From Dermatophagoides farinae (taxonomy: Eukaryota; Arthropoda; Arachnida; Sarcoptiformes; Pyroglyphidae): 64,000 nt of DNA. The stretch covers positions 787,001 to 851,000 of the forward strand of contig NC_134684.1 of NCBI RefSeq assembly GCF_024713945.1, read 5' to 3'. This document shows, in pieces, positions 14,601-26,800 of this stretch. How positions within the stretch are numbered: position 1 is the first letter of the stretch; each line of letters starts with the position of its first letter. Both the position numbers and the translations under genes were made by a program. Under the pieces are notes generated by a model. The model ran no database searches. It was given only the letters and a program-made list of their open reading frames with translations, and was not told the DNA's origin.

Positions 14601-15585
14601 CCTTTCTCGCTTGCTCGTTTGTTTGTTTTTTGTATTTCATTTGCACGACCAATGGATAGAGTTTTGGGTGGTAACCAGATTTTTTTTTATTATTATCATT
14701 TATTTCTTTGCCAAACAATCATCTTTCACTTGAATAAACATTTTTAATTGGAATTAAGAACATAAGAATTGCCAGAATAATGTTGGAAACTGATTCTCGA
14801 AATGACAAAAAAAAATAAGAATTGAAATCGATTGTGATTGTGTTAATCAACGTACACACACACACACGCACACATTTGATTTGTTTCGATTCATTTAATT
14901 ATTGTTGTTGTTGTTGTTGTTGTTTTTTAAGCATTCAGAATATTCTGTTAGATTATTGAATCTTGTGTCTACTGTGTATGCTCAGGTTATGACAATAATG
15001 GTGCATAGAGATGACGCAAATTCATCATATTGCAAAGAATAAGAAAATGTTGCATAATTATACATTGTTCATGGCGAATAAAAAAAAAAAATGAAGAACA
15101 TCGTCTTTTGTCGATGTCAAAAGTGTAAAATTATTAATGAAATGAAATGAATGAATGAATGATATGATGATTTTACAGAAAAAAAAATTTTCATTTTTTC
15201 CATTTATTCTCTTGTTTTATGCTTTGTTGGCTTAATATTAAAATCATCATATCATTATCATCATCATGTTTTTTTTGTTCATTTTGCTTTTGCATTTTCT
15301 TATAATTTTTTTTGTTCCATTTTCATTTTTTTTTTGTTACATTAGTGTGTGTGTGTGTTTTCGGTATGATTAATTGTTTTAACTGGAATAAGAAGAAGAA
15401 GAAGAAAAAGAAATCAAATTTTTCATTTTCCATTTTATTTTTTGTCGTTTCATGGATTTGTCAAATGTTTTTACAATGTTTCTCTGGCTCCAATTTCATC
15501 GATCATTTTTTTTTCATTCATTCAAAAATGGATAACGATGCTGATGATGATAATGATTGGATGATGATAATCAGAGACCGTTACA

Positions 15586-15593
<8 letters not shown>

Positions 15594-15635
<42 letters not shown>
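15594..15635. repeat. (AG)n microsatellite
   Basis: About 21 AG units, followed by the short palindromic GCTAGCTAGC. Confidence 0.95.
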
Positions 15636-15637
<2 letters not shown>

Positions 15638-15727
15638 AGCTAGCGTTTAGTTTCTCTTTTTTTTTCTTTGAATAAAAAATTGATTTTTTTTTCACATTTT
15701 AAATTCATTTCATTCCATTTGACATTA

Positions 15728-15730
<3 letters not shown>

Positions 15731-15762
<32 letters not shown>
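15731..15762. repeat. (TG)n microsatellite
   Basis: About 16 TG units, only about 95 bp from the (AG)n tract. Confidence 0.95.
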
Positions 15763-15763
<1 letters not shown>

Positions 15764-17953
15764 ATTCATTTGTTCAAACAAAAAACGAAACGATTCTCCT
15801 ATTTCATTTTCGATCGAATTCGAATGAAAAATAATTTTTTTTTCTGTTCACCAGAATCGATCCAAAAAAAAAACAGAGAAATGAATTGACGTTGACTAAA
15901 TTTTTTTTTTTATTTGGTTGTGATTGTCGTCATCGTTCTCTTGCTCTGTAGTTCTTTCATTTTCTCGGATTTCATTTCGACGGCCAAGAAGAACAGAAAA
16001 AAATAGCCAATGCAAAGGCAGCTAATAGCAATCAAAAATCATTTGATTTGATTGTTTTCAATTTGTCTCTCTTTCTCTCTCTCTCCAATCGTTTTTGTTT
16101 TTCATGATAACGCTGTTTTTTTTTCGTGTCTTTCATTTCGTAAACTGATCCAATAAATAATTGATGGATTTGCTTCTTGTTTTGTTTCCATTCATTGATT
16201 TACAATATTTCATTTATTTTCTCCCTTTTTTTCTTTGGACCGGATTTTCCAATTTCTAGTGAAAACACGCCCATCATATATCCAAAAACAACAACAACAG
16301 AAACCCGACCATTTCGGGTTAGTGGTTTGTGTTTATGTGTGTGTGTGTGTGTGTGTGTGCGTGGATCCAAAAACAATTAAAATTTCCAACAAATAACAAT
16401 AATTCTGCAGAAATTGTTTCCTTTTTAAAGATGTTTTATTTATTTATCCCGATTCTAACTAGAAATGATTAATGAATTTTGGTTTTTCACCACCATCATC
16501 ATCATCATCATTGTTTGCTCGTTTTCATTTGATTTGAATATACTACGTGGTGGTTCCATTTACATTTTCATTTTGGTTGTTGCAAATTCAATTTATCCAT
16601 TTAGCGCGAGAGAAAATAGAGAGAGAAAATACAAAAAAAAAAATATTCCATTCTCATTCACAACTCGTCGTTGTTGGGTTATCAAATTTTTTTTTTGTTG
16701 AACGATCGATTTCATTCCATTTTCCTTTTTGAATTGAATTTTTTTTTTCATTCATTCATTCATTTTGATCCTTTTTTTTCTTGACGGTGGCAAAGACAAT
16801 TTTTTTATCGGTCCAATTTTACTTACAAATTTTTCCCATCTCAAAATGGATGGTTGTTTTATTCAACAGAACAAAAAAAAAAAAAATTTTTCTCAAGAAA
16901 TTTCCCTTTCAACAAAAAGATGATTCTTGTCTGATTCTACTTTTTCGTGGAAATTTCTTCCATTACACAGTAGTAGAATTTTCAAAAAAAAAAAAAAAAT
17001 TTCATCTTTTTGAAATATGAAAAAATTCTTTTTTTTTCTCTCCAAAAAAAATATCTAATCCGATTAGCTTTTTCATTATAAATTTGAACTTTTTGTTGTT
17101 GTTGTTGTTGTTGCTACTGCTGTAGCAGAATAGTTTTTTTTGTCGTTTCTTTTGTTCGATCATTGATTGATCATCGAACAAGCGAGAAAAAAGAAAAAAA
17201 GAGATGCAAAAACCATAATTAACACTAGATATACAGTTAGTTATGTAGTTTTGTTTCATTGTTTCAGATTGTAAATTAGCTAAAGAAAGTTTTTTTTCGC
17301 TTTTTTTTTCTTCTTAACCCAATGATGATGATGAATTTCCAAGATGAAAATTACAAGAAAAGAATCGAATCTACGATTATTCTGCTAATTATATACTTCT
17401 ATTCAAATGAGAATTGAGAATCTGGGAAGAAAAAAAATGTTTAATCAGAATTCAAAACCAGTTGTCGGAAGTAGTAGTGTATTTTGAAATAAATCAAAAA
17501 AAAAACTGATTGTGAATAGAAATGAAATTTCGAAAAAAAAGATGGATATGCTAGAATCATGATCAGTGAAATTCTAAGAACCGGGTGTCGTTTGTCTCGA
17601 CATTCCATGATTCCATGATTCGATGATGATGATAATTTTCATCAACAGTCAGCAAGAATACAAGAAAAAATTATAACAAAAAAAAATTATTCCCAAATTT
17701 TTTTCATTTGTTGAAAAATCACGTATTCATCATTTGATCAATTGGCGAAAATTCAATGAAGCATTTTTTTTTCGATGATTCAACGTTGATTCTGATTCTG
17801 GTTTCATAAGTGGAATATTGAAATGGGAAATATGAATATGAAAAAAAACGGACGGAAATTCAATTAAAATATCCATTAAAACAAATTATTTTCCATATTT
17901 TTATTCCACTTTATGTTTATGGCTTAATGCAAATAAAAATGTGCCTTGGAAAC

Positions 17954-17983
17954 AAAAACGAGCAAATCGATTTGCTCGTTTTT
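17954..17983. repeat. Perfect 30-bp palindrome
   Basis: Both halves read AACGAGCAAAT from the outside inwards, with flanking A or T, and meet at a central TCGA. There is no spacer. Nothing coding lies across it. It may be a cruciform-prone repeat or a dyad binding site. Confidence 0.85.
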
Positions 17984-18290
17984 TTTCTAAAAAGATTCTT
18001 TGAAACCAAAAACAAAAACACAGAATTCCAAATTCCAAAGAAATAAATTATTACCTAGTCAACCATTTTATTTATTTGATTTGATGTTTTTGCTGTTTGT
18101 TTGTTTTGAGAACTCCTCATATTACCTGCGATATATTTTTGTAAACATGGAAAAATCACATGATGATGATGATAAATATCGCTTTATCCATAAATGACGT
18201 TATTGTTTCTTTTTTTGTTGTCGTGGTGGTGGTCTTTGTCATCTGTAATTTTTTTTTCTTCAAAATTCATTCATTTTTTTGGCAATAACA

Positions 18291-18807
18291 ATGGATAAAA
18301 ATTTTGATTCCAAATCATCAGAAGAACGTGAAGATTCTCGATTATTGTTGATGAATGATGATGATGATGATGATTCAAAATTATTGCCTACAAAACAATA
18401 AATCATCATCATCATTCAATGATCATATAATTGTAAATAATTTTGCCAAGGATTTTTTCTTGCTATTCATTTTATCCAATTGTTATCGTGGTGGTAATGA
18501 TCCATTAACATCGACAACTAAATATGATTATCAACAATCGTCACCATCATCAACAACACCTGAATTGAATGAATTGATAAATAGAAAATTAGATCATGAT
18601 CTTGAAAAATTGATTTTATTCAATGATGATCATCCAATAATAAATTATTCCGAGAATCATATAATGCATCATTACCATGGTTACAATCATCATCATCATC
18701 ATCAACAACATTGTGGTCATCATCATGGACAAAAGCAACAACAAATCATCATCATCATCAACAATAACAACATCCAGATTGATTTACATTTTGATTCAAA
18801 TATTTAG
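18291..18807 (+). CDS. Possible coding exon(s) with conflicting frames, unknown product
   Basis: An ATG at 18291 opens a 36-codon frame (MDKNFDSKSSEERDSRLL, then an Asp run) that stops at 18399-18401. A second, overlapping frame is open from 18355 to the stop at 18807. It includes the coding-like stretches NCYRGGNDPLTSTTKYDY and PELNELINRKLDHDLEKL, then a His/Gln/Ile-rich tail. Both parts have the codon texture of real exons here, yet they lie in different frames with no convincing intron between them. Possibilities are two exons with an unrecognised splice, a terminal exon of a gene upstream, or a frameshifted relic. It does not resemble the missing N-terminal part of the neuroligin immediately downstream. 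Confidence 0.3.
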
Positions 18808-19087
18808 ATACATTTCCATTATGATTATTTTTTCATTTATCATTTTTCTAATTTATTATTTCATTATTTCTACCTAATGTAAAAATATACGATTTTTTTC
18901 AATGTATTTCGAATGTACTCATATTTATTTATTTATTGATATTGATTCAGATTGATGAATTTACTAATAATTAATTGATTAAAATTAAGCTATATTTCAA
19001 TTTTTAAAATTTAAATTCTTTTTCATTCATTCATTTACTCATACTTTATTCTTTGTTTTTTGTTTGTTGTTGTTGTTGTTTATACAG

Positions 19088-22000
19088 AATCCAATACTCA
19101 TCATCATCATCATAATAATAATCAGTATTTGAAAAATCATCAAACAAATGGCAAAAATCAACAACAGCAGCAGCAACAACAACAACATTATCCAGTTATT
19201 GTATTCATTTCCGGTGATTCATATCAAACCGGTACAGGCAATTCATTTGATGCATCAATATGGTCTAGTTATGGACGTGTTATTGTTGTCACATTGAATT
19301 ATCGTCTTGGTGTACTAGGCAAGTTGATATTCATTCATGATTACAAAGCATCTATATTCATTGATCATCATCATTTTTATTATATGTTTATTAAAATTCA
19401 GGATTCTTACCAGCTTTAGTTGATGGCACAATTCGTGGCAATTATGGTCTAATGGATCAAGTGGCTGCATTACATTGGATACAAGAAAATATTGCCGAAT
19501 TTGGTGGTGAACCTCGTAATGTTACACTAATTGGACATGATTTTGGTGCTGCTTGTGTCCATTTGTTAATGTTATCACCAATGGCTAAAGGTTTGTTTGT
19601 TTGTTTGTTTGGATATTGATTCATAAACAGTGTTTATTGAACACACATTGTGATGATTAGGATATTTGTGTGATTGTGTAATCTATTTCTGTTTTTTTCA
19701 TTGATTGATACAATGAATTGAATCGCTCACTGTGTTTCACAATCTGAACATGGCACTAAATCAATGAAAAATTTATAAAGATTACAACAAACAACAACAA
19801 CAACATTCCATTACATTAAAATAAATAGATTCAATAGGTGGCAAGGATATATAAATAATTAGTTTTTTTATTCGTTCTTCTCCTTTCTTACTTGAATTCA
19901 TTGATATATTGATTTGGATTCTGATTGAATCTTGATCATGATGATCATGTTTTCTTGATAATAATGATGATGATCATCATCATCATCGTAATCAAAAAAC
20001 AAACAAAATCTAACAATAACAACAATGAAACAAAACAAAACAAAAAACCTAACCAAACTAAAAAAAAAAAAAGTTTCGATACAAATATTCTGTTTTTGGG
20101 TTAATTTAGCAAATTAACACGCTCAGAACCATTCACTTAGATGTATAATAAAAAAAAAAATAAATCTTGTAGAACGAACAAAAAACAGAAAACAAGATTT
20201 GATCCATACACTCAATCAATTCTTGAAACTTACTTATGGACCAGTTTTTTTAACACTCACTCACACACACACACACACACACAATCACGGTGAAAATCTT
20301 TACCGTTTTTGATTGATTGATGCACTTTTTTTTGAGTGTGTTGAAATCCAACAACAAAAAACGCAAAAAAAAATATTACAAAACGTTAATTATTCTCTCG
20401 ATTCTGATAATGTCTACTGTCTATGAATTGGAAATTATTCTCTTTTTTTTGTGTGTGTGTGTTCATCCAATAAAAATCGATTCATGTGTGTTCTATTTAT
20501 TTATTTGTTTGTTTGTTTGTTTGTTTGTTTGTTGTTGTTGTGTTGTTGTTGTTGTTTTGACATTTCCAACAACTACCACAACAACAACAACAACAGCAAC
20601 AAACTTGTATTGACTTGTATCTATGTATTTGAATTTATAATCTATTCTCTATATCTGTCCATCTGTATTATTATTATTATTATATTCTTTGTTGTCTGTG
20701 TTGACAAATTCCTAGAATTTTTTTTCTTTCTTCCGTTCATATTATATTCTCATATGTCAATGATGATGTAACTGAATGGTTTTTTTTTCTTCTGTAAATT
20801 GTGTAAATGGTAACACAAAAAGCCTATAATCATCATTATTATTATTATTACCAAAAGAGAAAAAAGAATCATCATAATGAATCCCATCAAACTCTGAATT
20901 TTTTTTTTGTTTGTTTGTTTCGCCTATAGGGTTGTTGTTGTTGTTATTGTTATAGTACTCTATGGAAGCCATAAATTCTATAGTTGGTTGATCACTTTTT
21001 GAATTGATTCTGTTGTCGGTTTGTTTTCCGGAGGGGGGGGGGAAGTGGGAATAAAATTTCCCTTTTTTTCCCATATCATAAATATTCATAAAGCTTTACT
21101 TCGTTTTAATTTTTTTTTTGCCACACAACAAAATAGACTCATGGTTCATCATGGTATGGGTAGTGATATAAATTTTTTTTTCAGCTTTTTTTTTTTCACC
21201 CGAACAAATGAAAGTTGAACGACGGTTAAACCTTGATGAGGTCAATAAACACACAACACACACACACAGTGTGAAACCACAATTGTTACAATAGATCCGT
21301 GTGTGTTTAATATTTCATAAGCAGGTGAAAACAAAACAAAAAAATTAATCCTTCGTTTTGGTAATCTATAGAAAAAAACAAAAAGAGCGAAATCATTTGT
21401 CAATCATTCAATGTTTTACTTTACGAAATTTTTTTTTCAAATTTAATTTTTTGTCCTGTTTTTTTTTGTTGTTGTTGTTGTTGTTGCCGCTTGTAGGTTT
21501 ATTCGCTCGTGTGGCCTTATTAAGTGGTTCGGCATTAGCACCATCTGCTATTGTTCGTGATGCTGAAAATAATGCAAGACAATTGGCCAAACAATTGAAT
21601 TGTCCAGTTTATGTAAGTGTAGATTTTGGATATCATTTTCCTCCTTCCACCCCAGCCCCCACATCCCGACCATTCACATCCACATTCTACCTCGTAATCA
21701 TCATTTATTCGATATATATCGATGGTTTGGTCATAATGAAGAGAGAAAATGTCTCGACGTCTTTTTTTTCCATTCTGGTTATATATCGCTCATTGCTTCT
21801 GCTTCTTTTTGCCGATGTTTTTTTTTTTATTTTATTTCGATTGATCATTGATCAGCTGTCGATCGTTTGTTTTGTTTCATTAGTAATGAATCGATCTGGA
21901 ATTTTTTTGGTTTTCTGGATAAGAAGAATCAAAAATCGAAAAGAAAAAACGTCACACACATTTCGATGAGATGGCAATCATTCTAATACTATCGTAGACG

Positions 22001-25000
22001 ATGTAAACAATTGGATTGTGAATGAATGACAAACAAACGGCCCTTGACACCCACAAACAATCTATTTCCACTTTATTCATTAATGTGATCTCTAATTTCT
22101 TTTTATTTTGCTTGATATGCTTTTTTTTATATTTTCGTTTTTCGTTCATTCCATTTTCTTTTTTTTTTTTATAAGGATAATACACAATTAGTTGATTGTT
22201 TGAAAAGAAAACCATTCGATGAGCTTATTCAAGCAATGAATCATATTCACATATCACGTTATCTATCACCATTTGGTCCAATAATCGATGGTATCGTTGT
22301 GGTGGAAGAACCACGTACAATGATGGAATCAATGGTTTATGGACCATTATCATCTGCTGCCTCATCATCATCATCATCTTTTGTATCGTCATCGAAAATT
22401 ACCTCATCATCATCATCATCGTCTTCATCATCACCATCATCTTCAAATTATGTTTTTTTCAAAAATAGTGCCTCTTCATCTGTTTCTTCGGATTTATTTG
22501 CTGCCAATCATTATCATGGTGATATATTATTCGGTGTGACAAAAGTTCAATGTCCATTAGATGTTTTCACTGGTTATGAAGAACGTTATGGAATCAATGT
22601 TGAACGAAGAAATCAGATTGTTCGAACTTTAATACGCAATTTATTTGATTTTCATCAGCAGGTAAATGTGCTATTTTTTAAAAAAATTTTTGTTTATTAT
22701 TAATGTGATTTGTTTTGGGTTGTTTAGACAATTTTCTGGACATTGATCAATGAATATACTGATTGGAGTCGTCCAAGTGAACATCCAATCAATTTATTAG
22801 ATTCTACAATCGATATATTGGGTCATGCATTGATTCTTGCACCATTGATTGAAACCGTTGAGCTTTACGCTAAATCAATGGCTGATCGTTTTCCATTTAA
22901 TACGAACAGTAACAATAACAACAACAAGGATAATACATTCGATTTTGCATATCATTCTCATGATCATTATCAACAACAACAACAAAAACAGGATTCAAAA
23001 TCTGGAAAGATTTTTTTCTATGTCTTTCAAAATAATCCAAAATCTATATTATTGGATTCTTCGACGTCGTTACCAAATTTTGGATCAATAGACAGCAATA
23101 TCTCACCAATGATGATGATGATGACGACTAGTGGCCAAATACAATCAATTGATCAAAGACTTGGATCAATGTTGAATGATGAATTGGATTATTTATTTGG
23201 TGCACCAATTGCTCAACATGTAACTGGTCATTCAATTGGACATTTTCAAACTAATTGGACAACAATGACTGCTGGACATCGACAACAACAACAGCAACAA
23301 CAAGATCTAATATTTGATAGCTTAATTGCTAATGACAAACATCAGGCATCAACAAAATCAAAAATCGCAACAGCTGTAGTAGCTGCTGAACATATTCATC
23401 TTAGCCAAATGATGATTACATATTTTAGTAATTTTGCCAAATATGGGTAAGTTGATGATGTAAAATAAAATGCATTCGTGTAGAAATTCCATTCATTTGT
23501 GTGTATTCTATATACACACACGCATTAACTACTTTGTAAATTTTATATGAATGAATGATTACCACTAGACCATGGAATTTTTCTTTTTCTCTTTATAGAA
23601 CATGTAAATTTTCACATGTCACATGATAATCAAACTACTAAACATAACATATAGGATTTATTATAGTGAATTATATTCATTATATATATTAGTGCACCAT
23701 GCTCCATCATCATCATCATCATCAAGCTCAAAGAGCACAGGTGGACAAATACAAACATGCAAATATAATAATAATTTGGCTAAACATTCACATCATAATC
23801 ATAAACTATCAAAGAAGTCTAATTCTATCTAATAGAATCTATGTTTATAAGAAAGAATCATTTCTCATAATGATTGTGTTTGTGTGCTGAATTTTCAAAG
23901 AGATTAACCGTTCGGTATTCATTATTTTCGTTTTTTTTGGACAATCTTTTTTTTCTAGCCTCATTATTTTTTCCCAAAAACTATTACTATTACTACTACT
24001 ACTACTACTAACGAACTACTAAGAAGGTCGAAAAAAAATTTTTTTTTGACAAATCAATCATCGATTCTTATAGACACAAATTCTTTTGAGTCCAGTGTTT
24101 CCAACACATTGACTAGCAAAGTATTTTTTTTTATTTTTTGATAAAGCTTGAATTTGAAGAGAGTTGTGTACACTAGCAATGACGTTAAGTAAATCAGTAA
24201 TTTGTGGTCAAACCAAAACAAAACAAATCATCATCATCAATCATTTATCGTCTATGGTAACAGATTGAAGATTCAACAACAACAAAAAAAAAATTTTTTT
24301 TTTTATTCGTTGCTCAGCAAGGTCAATTTAGTTACTTTTTTTAATTAAAAAATTTTTTCTTAATCACAAAAGAGAGTTTAGGATAAATAATTTCTGGCAA
24401 CAAATTCTGGAGAGTCTCAGATTCTAATTATTCTTGCCAAATGTCTGTATGATATCTGAATTGGCTGAATTCAATTCTATTTTTTTTATCGGAAAAAATA
24501 AAACATTTCCTTTATCCTTGAATGAAAACTAAATTTTTCTTATTTCAACAATTTCATTTTTTTTCGTTTTCAAAAAATAGGAATCCAAATCATCCTACTG
24601 GTTATAGTAATGATAACAACAACAACAACAATGGCAACAATGGCAATTATGACAAAAAAAATTATCCTTATTCTCACAATCATCATCATCATCATAATAT
24701 GGATGATTCCGCATCATCATCATCGATTCGGAATGAAAATAATGAATTCCGGACATCCTTGCCATCACCACAAACACCATCATCATCATCATCATATCTA
24801 CTTAATTGGCCTCAATATACTGTTGGCCAACAACGTTTTTTACTTATAGGTTAGTTGTTATGAAGAGTAAAAAAAAAAATTGAATCGAATCCATTTCCAT
24901 TGTTGAAAATTCATCATAGATTCATTTATGGAATCGATGGAATCTTTAATATTAAATTCCTATTAACTTTCTTTTTCTCTTTTAATGATATGTTTAGGAT

Positions 25001-26679
25001 CCAAACCACGTTTACGTGATCATTATCAATCGCATCGTTTAAGCTATTGGCTCAATTTAATACCACATTTATTGCAGGATCAATATCGATATTCAATGAA
25101 TAGCCGGAAACAATATGCTAGCATCAGTAACAGTAATAATAATATTCATCATCATTCTGATCAAGATGTTGTTAATCATTTACTTGATTTAGATATTGAT
25201 CATCTAGAATTTGGATCATCATCATCATCATCGTCATCATCAGATGATATTGGACTTCGTTATATTCGTCATCATTTATTGGATAATTTTGATGATGAAA
25301 ATTCCTATGATGGTCCTGTTCGACAGATAACATTAGTGCATGGTCAACAATTGAATTCTGTAGTTGGCAATGATGGTGGTGGTGGTAATGTTCAATCGAT
25401 AATGAAAAAATTTCCAGGCAATTCATGGCTTCGTAGTTCGTCATCATCATCATCATCATCCGGTTCATTATTTCGTATGAATTCTGATCAATCATTGAAT
25501 GATTCTTCAATGAATGATTTCACATTTTCAATTGGTGAACAATTTAGAATAAAAAGTGCTTCTGGACAGCAACAGCAGCAGCAACAACAACAACAACAAA
25601 ATATTGGAGATGATAATACAACTGCGACAAGTAAACGTCATAGTAGTAGCACTGGTGATTCAAATAATGACAGCAATAATAATAATAATAATGGCGGCAG
25701 TAGTCATAATCTTCTTCAAGCTACCATTGCTGTTGGTTGTTCATTATTAGCTTTAAATCTTTTAGTATTTGCTGGTGTTTATTATAATCTTCAACGACAA
25801 AATTCCGTTTCCATATCATCATCATCGACGACAACCGATTCGATTGTAGATTCAACAAGTTGTTCAACTAAATTTAATGCCACTAAAATGGATGATCATC
25901 TAATGATGATTGGTGGTGGTCAGCAATCAATCATCACAAATAATAATCACAATAGCTGTGCACCTTCAACATCTGCATCGGCAACTTGTTTTGCTAATCC
26001 AATGGGAATATTATGTACGAATAATTCAGATTATTATGGTGTTAATAATGTCAACGAAAATTTGATCGATTCAAATTTAGCAGATGGACAGCAACAGCAT
26101 CACCATATTATTCATCATGTACATTATGCTGATCATGAAATGTCAGCTGATCTACAACAACAACAACAACAACAATCCTGTCATCAAGGAATGGAAACAT
26201 CATCCGATATTCTAAATTGTTCATTGTTGAATGATCATCATGGATCTTTGTGTCAATCGCCCACAACCAATCAACACCAACACCAACATCATCATCATCA
26301 TCATCATGAACCAGAACATTCTCATATTGCTCAATATTTTCCATTACATAGCTTTTCATCATCAAGCGGTAGTGTTGGTGGTGGTGGCGGTGGCGGTGGA
26401 TCAGGAACGGCAACATCAAGTAATCCAAGTAATACAACCGAAACGGATACTGATAATCCATCATTTTCGACATCATCAACAACGAAACAAAATATTATTC
26501 TATCCAATCGTACTATACGTTTTAATCTTTCAGAACCAACAACAACAACATCATCTTTTAATCTTGATGATCATGATGATTGTCATCATAATCGACAATT
26601 ATCACCAACCACAACCACAACAATAGTGCCTTCAACATCATCAACAAATAATGAAATATTAAAAAGAGTAAAGATTTGA
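19088..26679 (+). CDS. Neuroligin-like postsynaptic adhesion protein (partial: N-terminal exons missing)
   Basis: Exons 19088-19318, 19402-19590, 21497-21612, 22176-22661, 22728-23446, 24581-24849 and 24998-26679 join in frame to 1229 residues ending KRVKI. The fold is the carboxylesterase-like ectodomain of neuroligins, which bind neurexin across synapses. Family blocks are [33 protein letters not shown], the nucleophile-elbow equivalent [45 protein letters not shown] and [16 protein letters not shown]. The elbow lacks the catalytic Ser: Asp, codon 19539-19541, is in its place, so it should be inactive like known neuroligins. A membrane helix at about 25708-25785 ([21 protein letters not shown]) precedes a cytoplasmic tail of about 300 residues rich in Ser, His, Gln and Asn. 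Exon 1 starts at an acceptor in phase 1, so upstream exons with the signal peptide and first esterase segment must exist. Intron 1 is GC-AG; the others are GT-AG. Confidence 0.88.
19591..21496 (+). other. Neuroligin intron 2
   Basis: Starts GTTTGT and ends TTGTAG. It contains CA, GTTT and GTT/CAA repeats and no exon-like sequence. Confidence 0.8.
21613..22175 (+). other. Neuroligin intron 3
   Basis: Starts GTAAGT after the PVY codons and ends at the AAG before DNTQLVD. The frame stays open across its start by chance, but the product there ([17 protein letters not shown]) does not fit the family. Confidence 0.8.
23447..24580 (+). other. Neuroligin intron 5
   Basis: Starts GTAAGT and ends AATAG. 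It splits the FAKYG/NPNHP junction, which matches the FA(R/K)TGDPN-type block of neuroligins. It contains an (ACT)n run near 23982-24010. Confidence 0.8.
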
Positions 26680-26794
26680 ACAAATTTTTCTGTTTTGTTT
26701 TGTTTTTTGTTTTCGATAAATTATGATTTATTTATATATATATATATTGAACTGTGAAATTTTAATGTCTTTTTTTTTAGTTGAATTGAATATA

Positions 26795-26800
26795 AATAAA
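26795..26800 (+). terminator. Polyadenylation signal AATAAA for the neuroligin gene
   Basis: The first of several overlapping AATAAA hexamers, about 115 nt after the stop codon. Position and strand fit cleavage of the neuroligin transcript, but AATAAA is frequent in this AT-rich DNA. Confidence 0.5.

Larger units (their letters stand above)
735..18290. other. Long region without a supportable gene, rich in microsatellites
   Basis: No reading frame here shows conserved domains or exon-like codon use flanked by splice signals. The open frames present are translations of simple repeats: TG/CA giving VCVC or THTH, GTT/CAA giving VVVV or NNNN, and poly-T giving FFFF. I looked for the missing N-terminal neuroligin exons, including the family block around EDCLYLN, and did not find them. 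The region holds many CA/TG, CT/GA, CAT/GAT and homopolymer tracts and two notable inverted repeats, listed separately. It could be intergenic, promoter DNA or a very long intron. Confidence 0.6.

Noticed and set aside
17150-17185. Short inverted repeat TTGTTCGAT / ATCGAACAA
   Set aside because: Only nine perfectly paired bases. Such stems are expected by chance in 64 kb.
22339-22539. His-rich plus-strand frame inside neuroligin exon 4
   Set aside because: Frame-shifted reading of the Ser run. The correct frame carries the family sequence on both sides.
25172-25510. Minus-strand frames opposite the neuroligin last exon (also 26108-26482)
   Set aside because: Antisense shadows of CAT/TCA-rich coding sequence, giving Met, Asp and Tyr-rich nonsense.
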